64,000 nt of DNA, taken from an uncultured Acetatifactor sp. (GTDB lineage Bacteria > Bacillota > Clostridia > Lachnospirales > Lachnospiraceae). The notes below the pieces were generated by a model. It saw only the letters and a list, made by a program, of their open reading frames with translations. It ran no database searches and was not told the origin of the DNA. The stretch spans positions 1 through 64,000 of the forward strand of contig CAJUFB010000015.1 of NCBI GenBank assembly GCA_910585805.1. Reading direction: 5' to 3'. Shown piece by piece: positions 52,293-61,897 of this stretch. A program made the translations under genes and the position numbers. The stretch's first letter is position 1. Every line of letters begins with the position of its first letter.

Positions 52293-53070
52293 GCTTATAT
52301 TCAAGCGAATAGCAACCGCAATATGCCTACTCGTTATGGTGGGCATATTGTGCATTCTAAGTTCAATGAGAGTGTATGCCAGCGGAAGTCAGGATGCGGA
52401 TAATGTCCTGAATATCTCGTTCGGCAATGGAAACGGGGAGATCAGCGGTTCGCTGAGGATACTGCTGACTTTGACGCTGATCAGCATTGCCCCCACTCTC
52501 CTGATCATGATGACCTCCTTCACGCGTATTATTATCGTGCTGCACTTTACCCGCGCCGCGCTGAATACGCAGACAGCACCGCCAAATCAGGTGCTGGTAG
52601 GCCTGGCGTTGATCCTTACTTTTTTTATCATGGAACCCACGATCACCCAGATTAATGAGCAGGCATACCAGCCCTATGAGGCCGGGGAGATTAATCTGGA
52701 TGAGGCATTGGAGAGAGGTGTCGAGCCGCTGCGTTTGTTTATGTACGACCATACGCAGCTGGAAGACGTGGAGCTGTTCATGGATATTTCGGGTCAGGAG
52801 TGGGACGGAACAACGCTGGGAGATATTCCCTTGTCCGTATTGCTTCCGAGTTTTATGCTCAGTGAGCTGAGGATAGCATTCTGGATCGGATTTGTAATTT
52901 ATGTACCCTTTATCGTCATTGACATGGTGGTGGCGTCCACTCTTATGAGTATGGGTATGATGATGCTGCCGCCCACCACGATTTCCATGCCTTTTAAGAT
53001 ATTGTTGTTTGTGCTGGCGGACGGATGGAATCTGATCATCGGGCAGTTGGTGGAGTCATTTTATTATTGA
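52279..53070 (+). CDS. fliP: Flagellar export gate protein FliP
   Basis: This 263-residue protein is the core of the export gate. It begins with a cleavable-like hydrophobic signal (residues 9-30, ending YAS-GSQ), as in many FliP proteins. Key segments are TLISIAPTLLIMMTSFTRII, ARMPPNQ-like NTQTAPPNQVLVGLALILTF and PFIVIDMVVASTLMSMGMMM. Length is normal. It overlaps fliO and precedes fliQ after an 88-bp gap with a hairpin. Confidence 0.96.
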   Translation: MMKNKLIFKRIATAICLLVMVGILCILSSMRVYASGSQDADNVLNISFGNGNGEISGSLRILLTLTLISIAPTLLIMMTSFTRIIIVLHFTRAALNTQTAPPNQVLVGLALILTFFIMEPTITQINEQAYQPYEAGEINLDEALERGVEPLRLFMYDHTQLEDVELFMDISGQEWDGTTLGDIPLSVLLPSFMLSELRIAFWIGFVIYVPFIVIDMVVASTLMSMGMMMLPPTTISMPFKILLFVLADGWNLIIGQLVESFYY

Positions 53071-53075
53071 AAATT

Positions 53076-53099
53076 TCATACTCGCGCTCACGAGTATGA
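53076..53099. other. Hairpin between fliP and fliQ
   Basis: TCATACTCG at 53076-53084 pairs perfectly with CGAGTATGA at 53091-53099 (9 bp, 6-base loop). No T run follows. It may be an mRNA processing or stability element between export-gate genes. Confidence 0.55.
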
Positions 53100-53158
53100 T
53101 GTGTCTGGGAATTGCCGCAGAAGACAATTCCCGATAAACGACAGAGAGGAAGTTTGGT

Positions 53159-53431
53159 ATGACAATTGATGCGGTAATGGATATTACGAGAGACGCCCTG
53201 TTTCTGATCATTAAGGTGTCGCTGCCGGTTCTGCTGGTTTCACTGTGCGTGGGTCTGATTGTCAGTATCTTTCAGACAGTGACTTCCATTCAGGAACAGA
53301 CACTCACTTTTGTGCCCAAGATTGTCTGTGTTTTTCTTTCGCTGGTAATCTTTGGAAACTGGATGATGAACGCCATGGTGGAGTTTATGGTGTCGCTGTG
53401 GTCAAATTTCGGCCTTTACATGCATCGGTAA
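53159..53431 (+). CDS. fliQ: Flagellar export gate protein FliQ
   Basis: This 90-residue protein has two membrane helices (about 15-38 and 50-75) with VSLCVGLIVSIFQTVTSIQEQTL, split here as IFQTVTSIQEQTL, the FliQ signature. Length is standard. GAGAGGAAG precedes ATG 53159. It forms the export gate with FliP and FliR. Confidence 0.95.
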   Translation: MTIDAVMDITRDALFLIIKVSLPVLLVSLCVGLIVSIFQTVTSIQEQTLTFVPKIVCVFLSLVIFGNWMMNAMVEFMVSLWSNFGLYMHR

Positions 53432-53445
53432 AGGAGCCTGGATAA

Positions 53446-54228
53446 ATGGTTCGCTACTCCTTTTCTGTTTATGATCTGGAATATTTTCTGCTGATACTGG
53501 TGAGAGTGAGCTGCTTCGTATTTGTCGCTCCGTTTTTCAGCATGAAAAATACTCCGGCGAATGTGCGTGTCGGCATCAGCTTTTTCACGTCGCTGCTTCT
53601 GTATCAGGCGCTGACACCGGCGCAGCCGGTTCAGTATTCCACAGTGACGGGATATGCCGTTATTGTAATGAAAGAAGCCATGGTAGGGCTGCTGATCGGA
53701 TTTGCCGCAAACATATGTACTACAATTGTAAATTTTGCGGGTTCCATTGCAGATATGGAGACTGGTTTGTCCATGGTGACATTGATGGATCCCACAAGCC
53801 GGGAGAGTACCAGCATCACAGGTGTGCTGTATCAATATGTGCTGATGTTCATGATGCTTGCGACAGGAATGTATCGGTATCTGTTCGGCGCCCTGGCAGA
53901 TACGTTTGAATTGATCCCGGTAAATGGCGCGGTCTTCCATACAGACTCCCTGTTGGAGTCCATGCTTGTATTTCTGGGGGACTATGTTATCATCGGATTC
54001 AGGATCGTCCTTCCGATTTTTTGTTCCATTCTGCTGCTGAATGCTGTCCTTGGAATTCTTGCTAAGGTTTCTCCGCAGATGAACATGTTTGCGGTCGGTA
54101 TCCAGCTGAAGATCCTGGTGGGGTTGTCCATCCTCTTTTTAACGGCGGGGATTCTGCCGGGAATCGCAGATTTTATCTTTGATGAGATGAAACGGATAAT
54201 GCTTTCCTTTGTGGGAGGTATGACATGA
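53446..54228 (+). CDS. fliR: Flagellar export gate protein FliR
   Basis: This 260-residue membrane protein has about six helices and FliR motifs RVSCFVFVAPFFSMKNTPAN and GLLIGFAANICTTIVNFAGS. The N-terminus lacks a signal. AAAGGAGCC precedes ATG 53446. Its stop overlaps the flhB start by 4 bp (ATGA). Confidence 0.95.
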   Translation: MVRYSFSVYDLEYFLLILVRVSCFVFVAPFFSMKNTPANVRVGISFFTSLLLYQALTPAQPVQYSTVTGYAVIVMKEAMVGLLIGFAANICTTIVNFAGSIADMETGLSMVTLMDPTSRESTSITGVLYQYVLMFMMLATGMYRYLFGALADTFELIPVNGAVFHTDSLLESMLVFLGDYVIIGFRIVLPIFCSILLLNAVLGILAKVSPQMNMFAVGIQLKILVGLSILFLTAGILPGIADFIFDEMKRIMLSFVGGMT

Positions 54229-55334
54229 TTCATTATAATCTGCAATTTTTTGCAAAAGAAGGCATGGGCGGTGAGAAGACAGAACCCGCTACTCAGAAAA
54301 AACTGGAGGATGCCCGGAAAAAGGGACAGGTTGCAAAGAGCCGTGAGATTACCAACGGGTTGGAACTGTTGGCCCTGTTTCTGATATTGAAGCTGTGGGT
54401 GGGGCATATTGGAGTCCAGTTTCTGGATATCTTCAACAATGTCTACAGCAGGATAACGGATATCGTTATATTCCGGCAGGGTACAATGCCTGAGCGGGAT
54501 ACGGGTATTTTGTTCCGGCAGATGCTGCTGCAGGTATTGTATATAGTAGCTCCCGTTTTTGCAGTGGGTTTCCTGATCGCATTTGTAACAGATGTGGCTC
54601 AGGTAAAGTGGAAGCCTACACTGGATCCCATAAAGCCAAAGTTCAGTAAGTTGAATCCAATAAAAGGATTTAAGAAGATTATTTCGCTGAACTCAGTGGT
54701 AGAACTTGTCAAGTCTATTGCGAAGATTGCCCTGATCTTATATGTATGTTATAATTATCTGAAGGATAAATGGTCTGTGCTGATGAACCTGTATGACGTG
54801 ACATTGATGCAGGCATTGCAGCTGGCGGCCGAAACAGTTACGGATCTGGGAATCCGGATTGCCGTGTTATATATGTTGATCGCGTTTGCTGATTTCGCTT
54901 ATCAGAGGATCAAATTCAAAAACGATATGAAGATGACCAAGCAGGAGGTCAAGGAAGAATATAAGCAGCAGGAAGGCGATCCGCAGATTAAAAATAAGAT
55001 ACGGCAGAAGATGAGAGAAAGTTCCATGCGGCGTATGATGCAGGATCTGCCGCAGGCAGATGTGGTTATCACCAACCCCACTCACTACGCCGTAGCGATC
55101 AAATATGATCCTAAGGTGGCGGATGCACCGCTGGTCGTTGCGAAAGGCGAAGATTATCTGGCAGCCCGTATCAAGGAGGTAGCCAGGGAAAATAGAATTG
55201 AGATTGTGGAAAATAAACCACTGGCCCGGATGCTTTATGCGAATGTGGATATAGGGCAGGCGGTGCCGCCGGAATTATATCAGGCGGTGGCGGAAGTACT
55301 TGCATTTGTATATCAGCTTCAGGGTAAAATTTAA
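54225..55334 (+). CDS. flhB: Flagellar export switch protein FlhB
   Basis: This 369-residue protein sets substrate specificity of flagellar export. The N-terminal GGEKTEPATQKKLEDARKKG region is followed by four membrane helices and a cytoplasmic domain with the autocleavage site NPTH at residues 284-287 in VVITNPTHYAVAIKYD. The first residues (MIHYNLQFFAKEG) add a short extension typical of Clostridia. It is coupled to fliR. Confidence 0.96.
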   Translation: MIHYNLQFFAKEGMGGEKTEPATQKKLEDARKKGQVAKSREITNGLELLALFLILKLWVGHIGVQFLDIFNNVYSRITDIVIFRQGTMPERDTGILFRQMLLQVLYIVAPVFAVGFLIAFVTDVAQVKWKPTLDPIKPKFSKLNPIKGFKKIISLNSVVELVKSIAKIALILYVCYNYLKDKWSVLMNLYDVTLMQALQLAAETVTDLGIRIAVLYMLIAFADFAYQRIKFKNDMKMTKQEVKEEYKQQEGDPQIKNKIRQKMRESSMRRMMQDLPQADVVITNPTHYAVAIKYDPKVADAPLVVAKGEDYLAARIKEVARENRIEIVENKPLARMLYANVDIGQAVPPELYQAVAEVLAFVYQLQGKI

Positions 55335-55351
55335 AGGAGGAGCAGCAGAAC

Positions 55352-57397
55352 ATGAATGGGAGACTGGCCAGGACAGATTCTATGGTGGCAATTTATGTAT
55401 TGATAGCGTTTATCATGTTGATTGTGTCTCTTCCGGCAACGGTTCTGGATGTGTTTATGGCGTTTAATATCGCCATTGCCTTTACCATTCTGTTTGCCTG
55501 TATGTTTATCAAGGAAGTACTGGATATGTCGTACTTTCCTACGATTCTGCTGTTTACCACTATTTTCAGGATTGCCATGAACGTCTCTTCTACCAGACTG
55601 ATCCTTACTACAGGTACTTCCGGCAATGTGGTAATGACTTTCGGACAATTTGTAGGCGGCGGTGATCTGATTGTAGGATCCATTGTATTCATTATACTGA
55701 TCATGATTCAGTTCCTGGTGATCAACAAAGGTTCTGAACGTGTGGCGGAGGTAACAGCGAGGTTTACCCTGGATGCAATGCCTGGTAAGCAGATGGCCAT
55801 TGATGCAGATCTGAATACAGGAGCCATTGATGATAAGGAAGCAAAGGAGAGGCGTGACAAGATTCAGCAGGAATCCAGTTTCTTCGGTTCCATGGACGGT
55901 GCTGTGAAGTACGTAAAGGGAGATGCTATCGCAGGACTTTTGTTGACGTTGATCAATTTAGTTGGCGGTATTGCCATGGGTATGCTGCGCAATGGTATGG
56001 ATGTGACATCAGCGCTGAATAATTATGGTATTCTTACGATAGGTGACGGCCTGGTGAGCCAGATCCCTTCTTTGCTGATCTCATTATCAACTGGCGTGCT
56101 GGTTACCAAGGGAAGTAAAGAGGCAGACTTTGGCCCTGCGATCGTAAAGCAGTTGTTCGGCATTCCAAAGGTAATGTACATGGTAGGGGGGACACTGGTC
56201 TTCCTGGGAGTGTTTACAGATCTGAACACGATTCTTTTTATGGGAATGGGGCTTCTGTTTATCGTAGGCGGCAGAATGATTGCCAACAATCTGGAGACTG
56301 CTGCGATTGAGGGCGAAGTGGACAGCGATGAGGCTGCAGCAGAGGAAATGAGGCAGCCTGAAAATGTCGCCAGTCTTTTGCAGGTGGATCCCATTGAACT
56401 GGAATTCGGTTACGGAATTATTCCGCTTGCTGATATGAATCAGGGCGGTGACCTGTTGGATCGTGTGGTTATGATACGGCGGCAGATTGCATTGGAGCTG
56501 GGGACTGTTGTTCCTATTATCCGTCTGCGTGATAATATCCAGCTGAATCCCAATCAGTATATTATCAAGATAAAGGGAATCCAGGTCAGCGAGGGAGAGA
56601 TCCTGTTTGATCATTATATGGCTATGAACCCCGGGTATGTGGAGGAGGAGATTACGGGTATTCCTACTTTTGAGCCTTCCTTCCATCTGCCGGCCATCTG
56701 GATCACAGAGGGGCAGAGGGAGAGAGCGGAAAGCCTGGGATATACGGTAGTAGATCCGCCTTCCATTATTGCTACTCATTTGACGGAAATCATCCGGCAG
56801 TATATTGCCGACCTGCTGAGCAGACAGGATGTACAGAACCTGGTCAACAATCTGAAGGAGACCAATCCTTCTCTGGTGGAGGAGCTGGTACCCAAGCTTC
56901 TGGGGCTTGGTGAGATCCAGAAGGTGCTGCAGAATCTGCTGAAGGAGGGAATTTCCATCAGGGATCTGCTGACGATTATGGAGACGCTGGCAGATTATGC
57001 GCCTGCCACCAGAGATACCGATATCCTGACAGAGTATGTCCGGCAGAGCCTGAAACGGGCCATTTCCACGAAATACTTTCCGAACCATGAGACTACCAAT
57101 GTGGTTACTTTGGATCCGAAGGTGGAACAGGAGATCATGGGAAGTGTAAAGCAGACGGAAAACGGGGCTTTCCTGAATCTGGATCCGAACAGATCCAGGG
57201 CAATCATCGATTCTGTGGGAAAGGAAGTACAAAAGCTGGAGAGTCTGGGGAAGAATCCCATTATCATTACGTCTCCTATTGTGCGGATGTATTTCAAACG
57301 CCTGACGGAGGATTATTATAAGGAGCTTGTGGTGGTCTCTTACAATGAAGTGGAATCTAATGTGGAACTACAGTCGGTTGGGATGGTGACGGCATAA
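55352..57397 (+). CDS. flhA: Flagellar export protein FlhA
   Basis: This 681-residue protein is the largest export gate subunit. The first about 310 residues carry about eight helices with FLFTTIFRIAMNVSSTRLIL-type FHIPEP region features (for example TRLILTTGTSGNVV and VVARFTLDAMPGKQMAIDAD). The C-terminal domain (about 345-681) forms the docking ring. A typical AAAGGAGGAG precedes ATG 55352. flhF follows two bases after its stop. Confidence 0.96.
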   Translation: MNGRLARTDSMVAIYVLIAFIMLIVSLPATVLDVFMAFNIAIAFTILFACMFIKEVLDMSYFPTILLFTTIFRIAMNVSSTRLILTTGTSGNVVMTFGQFVGGGDLIVGSIVFIILIMIQFLVINKGSERVAEVTARFTLDAMPGKQMAIDADLNTGAIDDKEAKERRDKIQQESSFFGSMDGAVKYVKGDAIAGLLLTLINLVGGIAMGMLRNGMDVTSALNNYGILTIGDGLVSQIPSLLISLSTGVLVTKGSKEADFGPAIVKQLFGIPKVMYMVGGTLVFLGVFTDLNTILFMGMGLLFIVGGRMIANNLETAAIEGEVDSDEAAAEEMRQPENVASLLQVDPIELEFGYGIIPLADMNQGGDLLDRVVMIRRQIALELGTVVPIIRLRDNIQLNPNQYIIKIKGIQVSEGEILFDHYMAMNPGYVEEEITGIPTFEPSFHLPAIWITEGQRERAESLGYTVVDPPSIIATHLTEIIRQYIADLLSRQDVQNLVNNLKETNPSLVEELVPKLLGLGEIQKVLQNLLKEGISIRDLLTIMETLADYAPATRDTDILTEYVRQSLKRAISTKYFPNHETTNVVTLDPKVEQEIMGSVKQTENGAFLNLDPNRSRAIIDSVGKEVQKLESLGKNPIIITSPIVRMYFKRLTEDYYKELVVVSYNEVESNVELQSVGMVTA

Positions 57398-57398
57398 A

Positions 57399-58691
57399 AT
57401 GATTATTAAGAAGTTTGCGGGAAAAACTGAAGAGGAAGCGTTGGCTACAGCCAGGAAAGAACTGGGCAGCGGCGTTGTCATCATGAATGTGAAGGCTGTG
57501 GAGAGAAAAGGGCTGAGGGCAATTTTTCGCGCCAGGCAGGTGGAGGTGACCGTGGCTCTGGAGGAAGAGAGTGATACGCTGGGGACTGTGCGCCGGGAGA
57601 AGGCTTCCGCTCCGGTTAAAAAAGAAGCGGTTTCCCATCCCATGAAAAAGCTTTCCGGTGATAATACTGCGCAGTCGGAAGATTTTTCATATGAGAATGC
57701 CCTGGAGCCGGAGGACAGGATCTCCATTGAGAAAAAGCTTGACAGTCTGCAGTCTCTTTTGATGACACGTTTTCAGCAGAGTGAAGCGGAGCGGGAGAGT
57801 ACTGCTGACAGGAAGGTGAATTCCGGTTCCGAAGGAGCGGCAGAGGAGGAAACACAGGAGGAAGCGCAGTCGGAAGAGATCACGGAGCAGCAGCGTTTTC
57901 TGCGGCTTCTGTATAATACCATGCTGGAAAGCGAAGTGGATGAGAAATACGCGAATCAGATTGTGAATGATGTGGATATGTCAGGACAGGCGAATCTGCC
58001 CATAGATTATATTCTGGAAAATATATACCAGAAAATGATCTTAAAATTCGGCAGGGCTCAGGGCATTGTATCTGCGGAGGGTGCGCCCAGGATCGTCATT
58101 TTTATGGGGCCTACAGGGGTAGGCAAGACGACCACTATAGCAAAGATCGCCAGCAGTTATGCAGTGGAGGAAAAAAAGAAAGTGGCGCTTCTGACTGCGG
58201 ATACTTACCGGATTGCCGCGGTGGAGCAGCTCAGAACCTATGCCAATATTCTGGAGGTTCCCTTCCGTGTTATTTATTCGGAAGAAGAAGTCCGGGAAGC
58301 GGTGGGGGAGTTTGTAAATTATGATTACATCTTTGTAGACACCATGGGACATTCTCATAAGAATGAAGAGCAGCTGGGACATATGAAAAAGCTTTATGAG
58401 GCTTTGCAGGAGACGGGAGACTGCCAGACATTTCTGGTTCTGTCGGCTACTACGAAGTATAAGGATCTGTTGAAGATCGTGGCAACTTATGAAAGCGTGG
58501 CGGATTTTCAGCTGATCTTTACGAAGCTTGACGAGACTGCGGCCATGGGAAATCTGTTAAATATGAGGTTGTTTACCGGCAAGCCGGTGGCATTTGTGAC
58601 CAACGGACAGAATGTGCCCAGTGATATCGAGCAGTTCAATCCCCAGAAGACGGTAAAGCAGATCCTGAGCATCAGGCAGGAGAGGAACTAA
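57399..58691 (+). CDS. flhF: Flagellar SRP-like GTPase FlhF
   Basis: This 430-residue protein directs flagellum placement or number. The N-terminal part contains an Ala/Glu/Lys/Arg segment and a charged linker, and the C-terminal G domain has P-loop GPTGVGKTTT near residue 234, DTYRIAAVEQL, a G3 motif reading DTMGHSH (Asp314) and TKLDET. The SRP-GTPase family and most FlhF have DTAGR at G3, so Ala and Arg are replaced. FlhG follows and is its GTPase activator. Confidence 0.93.
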   Translation: MIIKKFAGKTEEEALATARKELGSGVVIMNVKAVERKGLRAIFRARQVEVTVALEEESDTLGTVRREKASAPVKKEAVSHPMKKLSGDNTAQSEDFSYENALEPEDRISIEKKLDSLQSLLMTRFQQSEAERESTADRKVNSGSEGAAEEETQEEAQSEEITEQQRFLRLLYNTMLESEVDEKYANQIVNDVDMSGQANLPIDYILENIYQKMILKFGRAQGIVSAEGAPRIVIFMGPTGVGKTTTIAKIASSYAVEEKKKVALLTADTYRIAAVEQLRTYANILEVPFRVIYSEEEVREAVGEFVNYDYIFVDTMGHSHKNEEQLGHMKKLYEALQETGDCQTFLVLSATTKYKDLLKIVATYESVADFQLIFTKLDETAAMGNLLNMRLFTGKPVAFVTNGQNVPSDIEQFNPQKTVKQILSIRQERN

Positions 58692-58717
58692 GACAAAACC
58701 GGAACAGGAGGTACTAT

Positions 58718-59593
58718 ATGGATCAGGCAGAACAATTACGTATCCTAAAAGCAGGCCAGCAGCAGCCCAGACCATTGGCTCGTGTCATTACAGTTACCAG
58801 CGGCAAGGGCGGCGTAGGAAAGTCCAATACCTCCATAAATCTGGCAATTCAGTTCCGAAAAATGGGAAAGCGGGTCATTATACTGGATGCGGATTTTGGT
58901 CTTGCCAACATAGAGATCATGTTTGGGGCGGTTCCGAAACATAACCTGTGTGATCTGATCTATCAGGGGAAACGGATTACGGATATTATTACATGGGGCC
59001 CCATGGACGTAGGCTTCATATCCGGGGGCAGCGGCATCGCGGGCATGTCTAATCTGAATCGCGATTACCTGAATTACATTATCCAGAATCTTTCCCAGCT
59101 GGATACGATTGCTGATATTATCATTGTGGATACAGGAGCCGGTATTTCCGATGCGGTACTGGAATTTCTGGTGGCGAGCGGCGAGATACTGTTGGTGACC
59201 ACGCCGGAGCCCACTTCCATCACGGATTCTTATTCCCTGCTGAAGGCGTTGTACCGCCATAAGAGGTTTGACCCGGAGGCAACAAAGGTAAAGCTCATTG
59301 CCAACAGAGTGTCGAAGGAGTCGGAAGGAAAGATTCTTTATGATAAATTGAACGCGGTGGTTGAACGCTACTTAAAAGTTCCCATATTGTACGTGGGATG
59401 TGTGCCGGAGGATTCACAACTGTCGCGCTCTGTAATGCAGCAGACACCTGTTTCCCTGCACAATCCCAGTGCAAGGTCCACGTTGGCTTATGAGCGTATT
59501 GCGGGAAGGCTTCTGGATAAAGCGGAGGAGGAGCGTCAGCCAAAGAGAGGAATGGCGGCTTTTTTCTCTCATATCATTGCAGGCCGAAGATAG
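58718..59593 (+). CDS. flhG: MinD-like flagellar number regulator FlhG
   Basis: This 291-residue ATPase (YlxH/FleN) pairs with FlhF. The N-terminus carries the DQAEQLR motif that activates FlhF GTPase, followed by deviant Walker A SGKGGVGKSN near residue 29, IILDADFGLANIEIM and VDTGAGISD (Walker B region). The C-terminal basic stretch near DKAEEERQPKRGMAAF could bind membrane. AGGAGG precedes ATG 58718. Confidence 0.94.
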   Translation: MDQAEQLRILKAGQQQPRPLARVITVTSGKGGVGKSNTSINLAIQFRKMGKRVIILDADFGLANIEIMFGAVPKHNLCDLIYQGKRITDIITWGPMDVGFISGGSGIAGMSNLNRDYLNYIIQNLSQLDTIADIIIVDTGAGISDAVLEFLVASGEILLVTTPEPTSITDSYSLLKALYRHKRFDPEATKVKLIANRVSKESEGKILYDKLNAVVERYLKVPILYVGCVPEDSQLSRSVMQQTPVSLHNPSARSTLAYERIAGRLLDKAEEERQPKRGMAAFFSHIIAGRR

Positions 59594-59653
59594 GGAAAGA
59601 TATGCAGGGCGAAAAACAGCCGGATGATAAAATAAAAAAAGGTGGTGGTTGTT

Positions 59654-60397
59654 ATGTTTTCCAAATTTATTTCCGTAGGGGATAAAATTGAATTACAGGC
59701 TGTAGCGCGTGAGAACGATGAACAGCCGGGAATACCGGGAAAGGTCTACAACAGTACGGTATATGATATCCAGTCCGAGGATACCATAGAGATTACAATG
59801 CCAATGGAGAAGACCAAGCTGATCCTGCTTCCTGTGGACGGTGAGTTCGATATGGTGTTTTATGGAGCAAGCGGACTGTTTCAGTGCCTTGCCAGGATCA
59901 TTGACCGGTACAAGAGCAATAATACCTATCTCCTGTTGATGGAGATGACAAGCAATCTGCGCAAGTATCAGAGAAGGGAGTTTTATCGTCTGGGGTGCGC
60001 CCTGGAGATGTCTACCCGCAATCTGCAGAAGGATGAAGTCCTGACCATAGAGAACAAGCTGCCTTATACACTGGCAAAGGGGCTACCGCTGAAGCAGAGC
60101 GTTATAGTGGACATCAGCGGCGGGGGACTGCGTTTTCTGTCTACGCATCGTTATGAGCCGGACAGCCTGCTCTACTGTTGTTTTCATCTGATGAATAATG
60201 GGGAGCATAAGAAATATGAAGTGATCAGCAGGGTGATCAGCTCCATTGAGCTGTCAAACAGGAAGGGGACTTACGAACAGCGTGTGCAGTTTTATGATCT
60301 GGATCCGACAGTCAGGGAGGAGATCATCAAATATATCTTCGAGGAAGAAAGGCGCAACAGGCTGAAAAAGAAATATGCTTCCGATGAGCGTGGATAA
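59654..60397 (+). CDS. PilZ-domain protein (YcgR/YpfB-like)
   Basis: This 247-residue protein has an N-terminal YcgR_2-like beta domain (about 1-105) and a C-terminal PilZ domain (about 110-240). The c-di-GMP-binding motifs are present: YQRREFYRLGC (RxxxR region) and DISGGGLRFLS (D/NxSxxG). Such proteins slow or stop the motor when c-di-GMP is high. ATG 59654 is chosen because AAAGGTGG lies upstream; in-frame GTG starts before it would overlap that site. Confidence 0.88.
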   Translation: MFSKFISVGDKIELQAVARENDEQPGIPGKVYNSTVYDIQSEDTIEITMPMEKTKLILLPVDGEFDMVFYGASGLFQCLARIIDRYKSNNTYLLLMEMTSNLRKYQRREFYRLGCALEMSTRNLQKDEVLTIENKLPYTLAKGLPLKQSVIVDISGGGLRFLSTHRYEPDSLLYCCFHLMNNGEHKKYEVISRVISSIELSNRKGTYEQRVQFYDLDPTVREEIIKYIFEEERRNRLKKKYASDERG

Positions 60398-60423
60398 GCA
60401 GAGTAATGTAAGGAGAGCAACAT

Positions 60424-61053
60424 ATGAGCGATGTGATGTTACAGCAGGTTACGGATAATTATTATGATGTGCTGAAGGAAATCGGCAACATCGGTGCGGG
60501 GAATGCTATGACGGCACTGTCCCAGATGCTGCAATGTAAGGTAGATATGAAGGTTCCGCAGGTCAGGCTTCTGGAATTCTCTGAGGTTGGAGATCTGATG
60601 GGCGGCGAAGAGCAGATCATGGCAGGTGTGTACTTGGGCGTGGAGGGCGATATCACGGGCAGTATGATGTTTATGGTGGAAGAGCACAGCGCCAGACATT
60701 TGATCCAGAAGATTACCATGGGTATGCTGCCGGAGGGCGGTGAATTTGAAGAGATGGGACTGTCCGCAATGCAGGAAGTGGGCAATATCATTACGGGAGC
60801 CTATCTGAATTCGCTGTCAAAGATGACAAACCTGACAGTCATTCCATCACCACCGGCGATCACTGTTGATATGGCAGGGGCTATTTTAAGCGTGCCGGCG
60901 ATTCAGTTTGGGATTTTCGGCGATAAGATCCTGTTGATACAGTCGCAGTTTTACGATGAGGTAAAGCTGGACGGATACTTTATATTGATTCCGGATCTGG
61001 AGTCTTATGAGAAAATATTGACCGCGCTGGGGGTACCTGTGGATTTTAAATAG
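60424..61053 (+). CDS. cheC: CheY-P phosphatase CheC
   Basis: This 209-residue phosphatase dephosphorylates CheY-P and works with CheD. Both active-site helices are intact: LKEIGNIGAGNAMTALS and MQEVGNIITGAYLN, each with the E-x-x-N motif. Length is normal. AGGAGAG precedes ATG 60424. It follows the PilZ gene, with no cheB, cheA or cheW between, unlike the common Clostridia order. Confidence 0.95.
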   Translation: MSDVMLQQVTDNYYDVLKEIGNIGAGNAMTALSQMLQCKVDMKVPQVRLLEFSEVGDLMGGEEQIMAGVYLGVEGDITGSMMFMVEEHSARHLIQKITMGMLPEGGEFEEMGLSAMQEVGNIITGAYLNSLSKMTNLTVIPSPPAITVDMAGAILSVPAIQFGIFGDKILLIQSQFYDEVKLDGYFILIPDLESYEKILTALGVPVDFK

Positions 61054-61116
61054 GGTACACAGCCAGGCGGAATCGCAAATTGTGATAGAACGGATAAAAG
61101 GATATGGAAATGGATC

Positions 61117-61614
61117 ATGAGTGAAATAATCAAGGTAGGAATAGCAGACTTGAAGACCTGCGTTAGCCCCAATGGCGTGATGACTCTGGGGCTGGGTTCC
61201 TGTGTCGGTATTGCAATCAGGGATCCGATGAATAAGATTGGCGGTCTGGTGCACATCATGTTGCCAGACAGTAAAGCAATAACGACGGGGCAGCACAATA
61301 TTGCCAAATTTGCGGATACAGGTATTGAAGAGCTGGTGAGGCAGATGGAAAGACAGGGAGCAAGGCGTGTCCGGATGGTGGCTAAAATAGCCGGAGGCGC
61401 TACCATGTTCAATTTCCAGGGAAGCGGTAGCGGCGCTTCGGTAGCGCAGGTGGGAAACCGGAATGTGGAAGCTACCAAAGCAAAGCTGAACGCGCTGCGG
61501 ATTCCCATTCTGGCGCAGGATACAGGGGCAAATTACGGCAGAACGGTTATTTTTTACCCGGAAACCGGTGCTTTCCACATTCGTGCCGTGGGAAAACCCG
61601 AGAAGATTATCTGA
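61117..61614 (+). CDS. cheD: Chemoreceptor glutamine deamidase CheD
   Basis: This 165-residue protein deamidates chemoreceptors and enhances CheC. The catalytic residues are visible as Cys29 in GLGSCVGIAI and His46 in GGLVHIMLP. Length is typical. A weak AAAGGATATGG site precedes ATG 61117. It follows cheC, as usual. Confidence 0.94.
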   Translation: MSEIIKVGIADLKTCVSPNGVMTLGLGSCVGIAIRDPMNKIGGLVHIMLPDSKAITTGQHNIAKFADTGIEELVRQMERQGARRVRMVAKIAGGATMFNFQGSGSGASVAQVGNRNVEATKAKLNALRIPILAQDTGANYGRTVIFYPETGAFHIRAVGKPEKII

Positions 61615-61627
61615 AGGGGATAAGTAT

Positions 61628-61897
61628 ATGAACAGGAAGAATTTACCGCTTCTTTTGATGCTGACAGCCGGTGCGGTGACATGTATCATTACATTTATAG
61701 AGAAATACACCATGACGGAGAAGCTGGTTTCCATGTTTGTGGTGTTATTGCTCTTTTATGTGCTTGGAAGCATATTAAAGTGGACATTGGATTACTTTGA
61801 GCGGCAGAACGAGGAGCGGCTCAGGGAAGAGGGGGAAGTGATCGAAAAGGAGTCGGAAAATTCTGAAGATGTGGGTCAGGATGCCCTGCAGGATTAA
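61628..61897 (+). CDS. Small membrane protein of the flagellar operon
   Basis: I do not recognise a named family. The 89-residue protein has two hydrophobic segments (about 7-24 LLMLTAGAVTCIITFI and 36-56 MFVVLLLFYVLGSILKW) and a strongly acidic C-terminal tail of about 30 residues. AAGGGG precedes ATG 61628. It lies between cheD and the flagellar sigma factor gene. Its stop codon falls exactly at the left edge of the family A repeat, so the natural C-terminus may have been changed by insertion. Confidence 0.7.
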   Translation: MNRKNLPLLLMLTAGAVTCIITFIEKYTMTEKLVSMFVVLLLFYVLGSILKWTLDYFERQNEERLREEGEVIEKESENSEDVGQDALQD

